Assembly: GCA_951802425.1 (NCBI GenBank)
Contig: OX637801.1
Span: forward strand, 1,116,001 to 1,180,000
DNA: 64,000 nucleotides
Direction: 5' to 3'
Source: Clavaria fumosa
Lineage: Eukaryota; Basidiomycota; Agaricomycetes; Agaricales; Clavariaceae
Part shown: positions 57,780 to 64,000 of the stretch, piece by piece
Numbering within the stretch: position 1 is the stretch's first letter
How the letters are laid out: the number at the start of each line of letters is the position of its first letter
Program-made: the position numbers and the translations under genes
The notes under the pieces: generated by a model
Database searches by the model: none
What the model saw: the letters and a program-made list of their open reading frames with translations, nothing else
Told to the model about the DNA's origin: nothing

Positions 57780-60700
57780 TTATTCAGCATCGTCCTCCGT
57801 CATCAGCTGATGCTCGCTGGAATCAGATCGCACGTGACTTCGCTCGGGCTCGTGATTTGCTAATCGCATCTCCAGGAGAAACTCCTTGTCACGGATAGAC
57901 TGGGACCATGATGACAGCACGCGAAGGAGAATGGTGGAGACACGCAAAACGCCCGCAAGAACGAAGATTCCAGGGTATCCATGTATGACTGGGCGGCACA
58001 TTGTCAACAAGTAGTAAGTGATTGATTAAGAAACTTACAGAGTGACCTGTCGTCCATGGGAAACGGAAAGATGAAGCGTTGGACGGAATGGTATATGACT
58101 CCAGGTAAAATGATCATAGCAAGCAAGCCACCAGCAAGAGGCGCAATGAGCTCCTTGGTAGCTGCGGCAGGATCAGGATGCGTCCATCCATTGTTCATGA
58201 TCTGGGTAAATGGCTCTATGTCAGATCTGCAACACAAGTGTGCAGTTGACTCACTCTGCGTAAACCGGGAGTGAAGCGATTTGGGGGGTGCATTTGGCTA
58301 ACGCGGAGAAGAATTTTGACATATAGAATTCCCAGGCACCACATATCAGCGATGCGTATGCGGAGCGCTGCCTCTGGTTTTACCATGAATCGGAACGGTG
58401 AGAGGATATAGAGCTCCACAACAATGGAAATGAGTATGGGGATGACGACACCGAGGGAGATAACCATGTAAGCTGTCTTTATGGCCCAGAGAAGACCGCG
58501 TTTGAAAGCGTATACGAGCAGATTCGCACGGGGTCCCTCCCCTCCCTTTCTCTGACGTCGTTTGTCCATGCGGTCAATGGCTCTTCCGAAGATATGGCAG
58601 GCCCAAATGAGGTAGAAACCCAGAATGAGGGAATAGCCATCGTGAACTTCCCCGTCCAAGGTGAGGTTGAAAGCAGCTCTACCCAGAAGTAGGGGTGCAG
58701 AGACCATCAAGCCAAGACATAATGCCCCAATCAACCACAAGCTGGTGATGAGAATGAAAAGCCTTAGCTTCAAACGGGGTGGAATGAAAACAACGGTGTA
58801 GTCGTCCTTGGCGACCCGCTTGGCAGTCTCTGCCTCACGATTCTGAGCCTCGATGATAGCGCGTGACTCCTCGTCAATCGGTTCACCATCCGCATTGACA
58901 CGAGGCGTAACTCGTAGCTCTCCAGGCAGCACAACGTGATCATTTGCTGGAACACGTCCAAAAGTCCCATCGTTAACACCATCGGTGTGATCGACGATGA
59001 ATCCAATCGCCAGAGACAAGGGCCAGATTTGCCCAGATTTTTCCTCAGGTATGTGTCGACCGCCAAACATGTAGGACGTCAGACGCAATCGCGCCGCGAG
59101 AAACTTCCAGATAAATTCGGCGATTCGTTTGATAGATTTCACGGGCCTAAGATAATGCATCGTGTGCGGCAGCGCCAGATGCAGCAGTACGAGATCAATC
59201 GGTACGTCCGACAACGGTTCCCTGTGAATGTGACATGATTAACACCATCGGACACAGCGATAGTAGGACATACCGAGTTTTCCAGTGGAGCGGTAAAATC
59301 AACTTACCACCTAATTTCGTGAGACCGGCGACTGTGGCGATCACACATACGACCACGAAAGAGTACATCACAGCGCTCAAAATAATCTTGCGCAGTTGTG
59401 TGGATGTCGGTCGATCGAGAATATCACGTATGGGATGAGAGTTTTGGTCTTGAGGATCCTTGATGAACCAGATCGCTCCTGGGCGCAAGATCGATCTGCA
59501 ACCTGCGAGCAGGATCGCAAAGCAGTACCTTGAAACGTTATCAGGAGTAAGAATTGAATAGCAAGACGGCAGACATACATGAACATTGTACCCGCGACCC
59601 AATGGTAGAAGATAGCAGTGAGAGGTGCTTGAGTGAAAAAGAGAGCCCGTGACGCAAAAGTTGCTTGAGGGAAAAGGCACAAAGTGCACAAATCGATGAC
59701 CACCCCGCATTTAAAGGGAAATACCACCAATTCAATGAGGATGAATGCGGTTACCTAAGAGCCAACATGTTAGGGTTTACAACGAGCTAATGTACAACAC
59801 GAACCTTCGCAATAAGTAATTGCTGACGAATAGCCCTTCGTACGGCCTTCCCAGCAGATTTGACATTTCCGATTGTCAAACCGTTCAAATATAACGCTAA
59901 AAGTAATCCGAGGATGGAATACCCAAGCGCAACCGCAAATGCCCTCTCTAACGGTCCATGTCCCAAGGCCAAACGAGCCCAATTTTTGAATAGTTGATTC
60001 ATATGAAGTCTGGCTTTGTCGTCAAGAATCGCCAGATATGGCTTGGCATACTGAACCGCGGCATGCAATGTCCATTCGATCAAATAAGGTTCGGAATCTT
60101 TTGGCGACCGATCGGGAAATTGCAGCATTGTATGGAGTGACCTCCAGGAGACTTCTGCTTGCTGTACCTGGGTATCTCAATGAGCCAGCTTCAAGGGACG
60201 AATGGAGACGCTTACCGCCCACGCCAGATACTCAAGCACTTCCATGCGGACTTCGGGGCCAAAAATGGTGCCCGTGGCATACAAAATGCAACGATAAGAG
60301 GTAGAGACCATGGTTTGAATCGATTTCCAGGCTTGCGGTAGCACAAAGCTCGTAATGAGAAGTACCACCGTGTCAACCACCGGATCGGTGACTATTCTCA
60401 TGGCTTTGATCGGCAGATGCAAAATTTGCAGAAATCGGTGTGGATCCAGCTGAAATCAAAGCAGCGGCCCAATATCAAACCTCGTAAGTTTCATGAAAGG
60501 AGACTTGGACGCACCGATAACAAGGCGGTAGATTTGCCAATTGTGAAGGGCACCCACACGCCGAGTCCGATAGCCGTATCAAGAACAAATATCATCAGTG
60601 CTGCCTGTTTTACAGTTAATTTTTTGTTTAAGATATCAGAAGCGATGCCGCGTACGTTTTGTGCGATGCCGTATACTGGACCTCGCATTCCAATAGCTGA

Positions 60701-62972
60701 CGAATTGGTTAGATGGAATTCTCGTTTGAGGCATTCGAGCACCCACCTTCCATGGCTCCATCCATATCATCCTCAGCCACTCCTTCCATGTCGCCTACTA
60801 CCTGAAGCGGTATCGGACCAACTTCGGGCTGAAAGAAGGGAGCTCTATCAGGAACAGCAGCAGCTTGGAGTCCCTGTTGTTGTGGAGGCGGTCCGACATC
60901 TACTTGTACCGCGCCACGCAGCTGTTCCCTGAGGTGTGGGCGCGCGTCATCGTCATCGTAAGCTTCATCGTCATCCTCCTCTTCCGGACGTTCATCCTCT
61001 GTATCATCACCTGACTCGAACAATACAGCAACTTCGCGGGGATTGTCATCTCCCAGATCGCTGAAGTTACTCGTTCCTTCGAGTAACTCGACTCCTGTGA
61101 TTTCGTGCGACAGGTCACACCTATCCTTATCGCTGTCTCCATCAGAATCGCGAAACTGGTCATCATCTAACACATCGGACTCCAAGTCTGCGTCTGCGTC
61201 GTAGAAGGAGGCCCCAAACTCTTCCGGAGCATGATAGGTGGCAAGTGGTGGGGACGCCGATGGCATATAACTAGAAGGATCTCCGGTTGGGGTCGGCGAA
61301 GCTGAAGTAGGCAACTGCGGACGCTTCCCATACGAGCCTTCGAAGGTATGCGGATGAGTTTGAGAAGCTGAAGCAGAGTTGTATAATGGATCGGGACCGC
61401 CATCCCCTTGAGAAACGCCAGAACCAGATGGCGGTGCACCGAAGGCGAAGGTAATGTCGCCTGATCCCCAGGGATTGATGTCGTCGGGTCTATTCAGTAT
61501 AGACGGCGCTTCACTTCGTGCGTTACTTGAGAAACCTGGAGTTTGGAGATTGAGAAGATGACGGAAAGTGTGGTCAAGGGAATCATCAGAGTCGGTGGCT
61601 AGAGATTTTGTGACCGGTGATGGACTGATATTTTCCGGCAACGGGATTCGTCTTCTATATAGTCGAGGTTGTTTCTGAGATGTGGATCTGCCAACATTGT
61701 CGCCCAAAAGAGTTTCGCGATGCTTTCCCTTGCCGTTGACCCTAGTTCGCCGCCGCATCTTACGTGATGGTCCCGCCACAGGTCCCGCCCCCGCTTCCCT
61801 CGTTCCCTGATTGTCTATGCGGTCTGGTGGTGGAGACGGTGATGGCAATGACTCTTGTGGCGCGTGCTCGTTCGTGAGGATGCCAAGCTGTTCGGTGCCT
61901 GAGGATTGTTGAGCGGGTGGTGCGGGAGCTACTTGAACAAGTTGACCGCCGAGCTGCGCATGGCCTGGGGGTTGTTGGACCGGTGGTGCAGGCGCAAGCT
62001 CGGGCGCGGGCGCGGGCGCGGGCTGTACAAATTGAGGGAGTTGCCCACCGTTGTCGCCTGCAGCTGGCAATTCTCCTTCGCCGACCAAGTCGCCCCACAT
62101 CCCAGGCCTTGCGTTCTGATTAATCCACTCTTTCAGTAAGAACACGGTCACGAAAGACGCTACTATTAGAGTTGCAATGATTTGACCAGTGAAAATATCC
62201 GAAGAGAGACTGTTTAAGTATGAATATGATGTAAATCGCTTGAAGAAGGGCGTATCCGATGTGGAGGCCCAAGATGAAGCTGTGGCGACATTGGGGTTGA
62301 GAGTTAGGTTGAACGAGAATAAGTTTGGAGGCGAGCTAGAATTGGGACGAGAAAGGTCGCTAATCCACCATGCGCTTTACGAAAGGATCTCAGAATGAGC
62401 CAGACACGGTAAGAAATGCGACGAACGTGGAATCCCCCATGGCAAAATACATCCTACATGTCCAGATGGTGACCCAAGGCAACACTCCCAGCCAGACAAC
62501 AGTAACCACTATCGCTCGAAGTACACGTAGAATTGCACGGAAGGATTGCTGAGCAAGGCGGCGTAGCAGCAGAACAGGCGGAAGACGTGCCGGCATGTCG
62601 GGAGCATAGACTAAATATCATCAGTCCACATTCAGCGAGCCGGTTCAATGGCGAGTATACCTTTCGTGAAAGAGTATGGATGCTTGCAAACATCACAGAC
62701 TTTCTTCTTGCTATGAGATAACCATGTTGTCAAGCTGGGCAAAAGTTAGTGGAACGTTTCCGTATGGCGTCAATGTCAGATTACGGACCAATCTTGATGT
62801 ATATAGCGGATTGTTCCTGAGCATTTGCATGGATGGAATAAGGGTTGCCCAACCTCAGCGGGTGCGCTGCAGATTCGACATGTATCTTTGGTGTTTGGTG
62901 AAACTGGAGTTGAACATGCGAAGACAAGAGGCAAACTGCAGAGCCAGTACCTTGTTCTAGGGATTCCTGCAT
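57780..62972 (-). CDS. Doa10/MARCH6-type ER membrane E3 ubiquitin ligase
   Basis: Multi-spanning ubiquitin ligase of ER-associated degradation. Start ATG 62972 (MQESLEQ), spliced by a 47-bp intron to VSPNTKDTCRICSAPA, the RING-CH (C4HC3) finger: CRIC, FHPCKCSGTIRYIHQDC. Then the Doa10 hallmark RLPPVLLLRRLAQQSFRAIL, GVLPWVTIWTCRMYFAMGDS and a first group of membrane helices (FVTVFLLKEWINQNARPG). A long acidic, Ser/Pro-rich cytosolic loop fills 60750-62100. Further membrane segments follow to the C-terminus (for example 59300-59700 and 58400-58750, with the conserved LHLALPHTMHYLRPVKSIKR segment near 59170). Stop at 57780. About 14 or more introns. Convergent with the RING gene, 101 bp apart. 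Confidence 0.9.
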
Positions 62973-64000
62973 GATTCAAAAATCTGCTTCCAGTAGTTAA
63001 CAGTGGAGCGTTGTGAATGGACCTGACGTCGGGACTGTTTGCCTCTGTATTCGCCTTCCCTCCGGTTGCCGCTCTCGCTATGGACAAACTCAAATTCAGC
63101 ATTGTACAAAATCATTGTGCAAGTTTGCACCTTCAGTTTTGAGCCAGGGTACTGATGAAACTGAATCCAGCAGTACCAGGTGTCCAGCTGAGTGACACGG
63201 CACTCAAGTTTACACTAGAAATTTCTTCTTCTCTGCACACTAGCATGAAAACTTGTCATGACCCACTTATTCTTTCATTAAAAAACACTCACTGCACTCA
63301 TTAGTTTGTTACAAATGACACATTTATTACATGGCCTGGACCTTGGATTGGGATCAAGCTCTAGTCCCACCCAATCCAGACACTGGAACAATGATCCCAG
63401 GCCAATCTGTGCTAGTGATGCCACAGTTCAGTTCAGAACTTTGGTTCAAACCTGAACCTGTTGAACTGAACCTCTGGTTCTTCTATTTAATTTGTTAGTC
63501 TGGATCTAATCCTGGGAAGGATGTCCTATTTAACTTGGCAGTCTGGATCTAATCCAATGAGGGATATCCTATTTGATTTGTTTGCCTGGATTGTCATGGT
63601 CGATCCAAAATTGGGAGTCCAAAGGTTGTGGTGAGGTTGCAACAGGGTTGTGAGGGTCATGTGGTAAGCAGACATTCAGGCTGACTCCAAAGTAGAAAGG
63701 TGCAAATCTGAGAATATCAAAAGCTAAGGAAAATACATGTCTCTATTGTAGGGGTATATATATCAAGTCTGGGTCCATGGAGACAAGGTAAGTACAAAGT
63801 CATGATGGGATGATGAGCGGGAATGACCATGGGGAGGGAATGAAGGTATCTGAGTAACAATTGTGGTGGTACTATGATGTCAGCAGGGTACAAGGAGTTG
63901 GTAAGGGGACACAAAGCTGTTGTGGGGAGGGGACAAGAACGCCAAGGGAACAGGATAGCAGTATCGTGATGGGTCCAGTAATACAAGGTCAGGATGGGGA
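62973..64000. other. Non-coding right end of window
   Basis: Upstream of the Doa10 start; the first 200-300 bp should contain its promoter. From about 63240 the sequence changes to AT-rich repeat-like DNA; 63421-63475 has GGTTC/GAACC motifs reminiscent of the hAT-like MITE. 63720-64000 shows no gene. Confidence 0.4.
63483..63611. repeat. 43-bp tandem repeat, three copies
   Basis: Units start CTATTT at 63483, 63526 and 63569 and share GTCTGGATCTAATCC in the first two; the third is diverged (GCCTGGATTGTC). Confidence 0.75.

Overview
The window is nuclear DNA from a transposon-rich basidiomycete, most likely an Agaricomycete. The host genes are split by many short GT-AG introns (about 40-85 bp), are tightly packed, and match fungal families: histone H3/H4, Rrp4, Tpt1, an RTC4-domain protein, an F-BAR RhoGAP, Nup84/107 and Doa10. 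The transposable elements are Tf1/sushi-type chromoviruses and small DNA transposons. No bacterial-type features (operons, CRISPR) are present.

Layout: (1) 1-11705 is a nest of mobile DNA. A long inverted pair of CACTA-like non-autonomous elements is interrupted by a decayed Ty3/gypsy element (602-9267), which itself carries a Tc1 fold-back element (1385-2980) and another CACTA-like copy (6220-7414). (2) 12070-18449 is a host gene island: a coiled-coil protein, rrp4, a divergent H3/H4 pair and a GPI-type aspartic protease. (3) 19247-32397 is a second nest. A 1.3-kb LTR of a different family holds a hAT-like MITE and a mariner-like MITE, and the latter holds gypsy element 2. Next come a Cys-rich/coiled-coil gene broken by two solo LTRs, a chromodomain remnant and another CACTA-like copy. 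(4) 32644-43856 is a pair of nested gypsy elements rearranged by an inversion. (5) 45026-62972 is a compact host gene block: tpt1, RTC4, F-BAR RhoGAP, Nup84/107, a RING protein and Doa10. (6) 62973-64000 is non-coding with a small tandem repeat.

Most TE boundaries were fixed from target-site duplications (TSDs) seen directly: GTGTA, AATAC, GAACT, ATCAG/CTGAT, AGGGG and GAAAG for LTR elements, TA for Tc1/mariner, CTAGGAAG for hAT, and imperfect 3-bp TSDs for the CACTA-like family. These allow a relative insertion history to be read off.

The most interesting signal is in the gypsy family. An 11-nt sequence one base downstream of each 5' LTR is the reverse complement of a site inside the LTR about 43 nt after the TATA box, and in the diverged copy both partners change together. 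This is what Tf1-type self-primed reverse transcription predicts. Almost all premature stops and LTR differences in these elements are transitions, mostly at CpG (CGA to TGA), pointing to methylation-driven decay.
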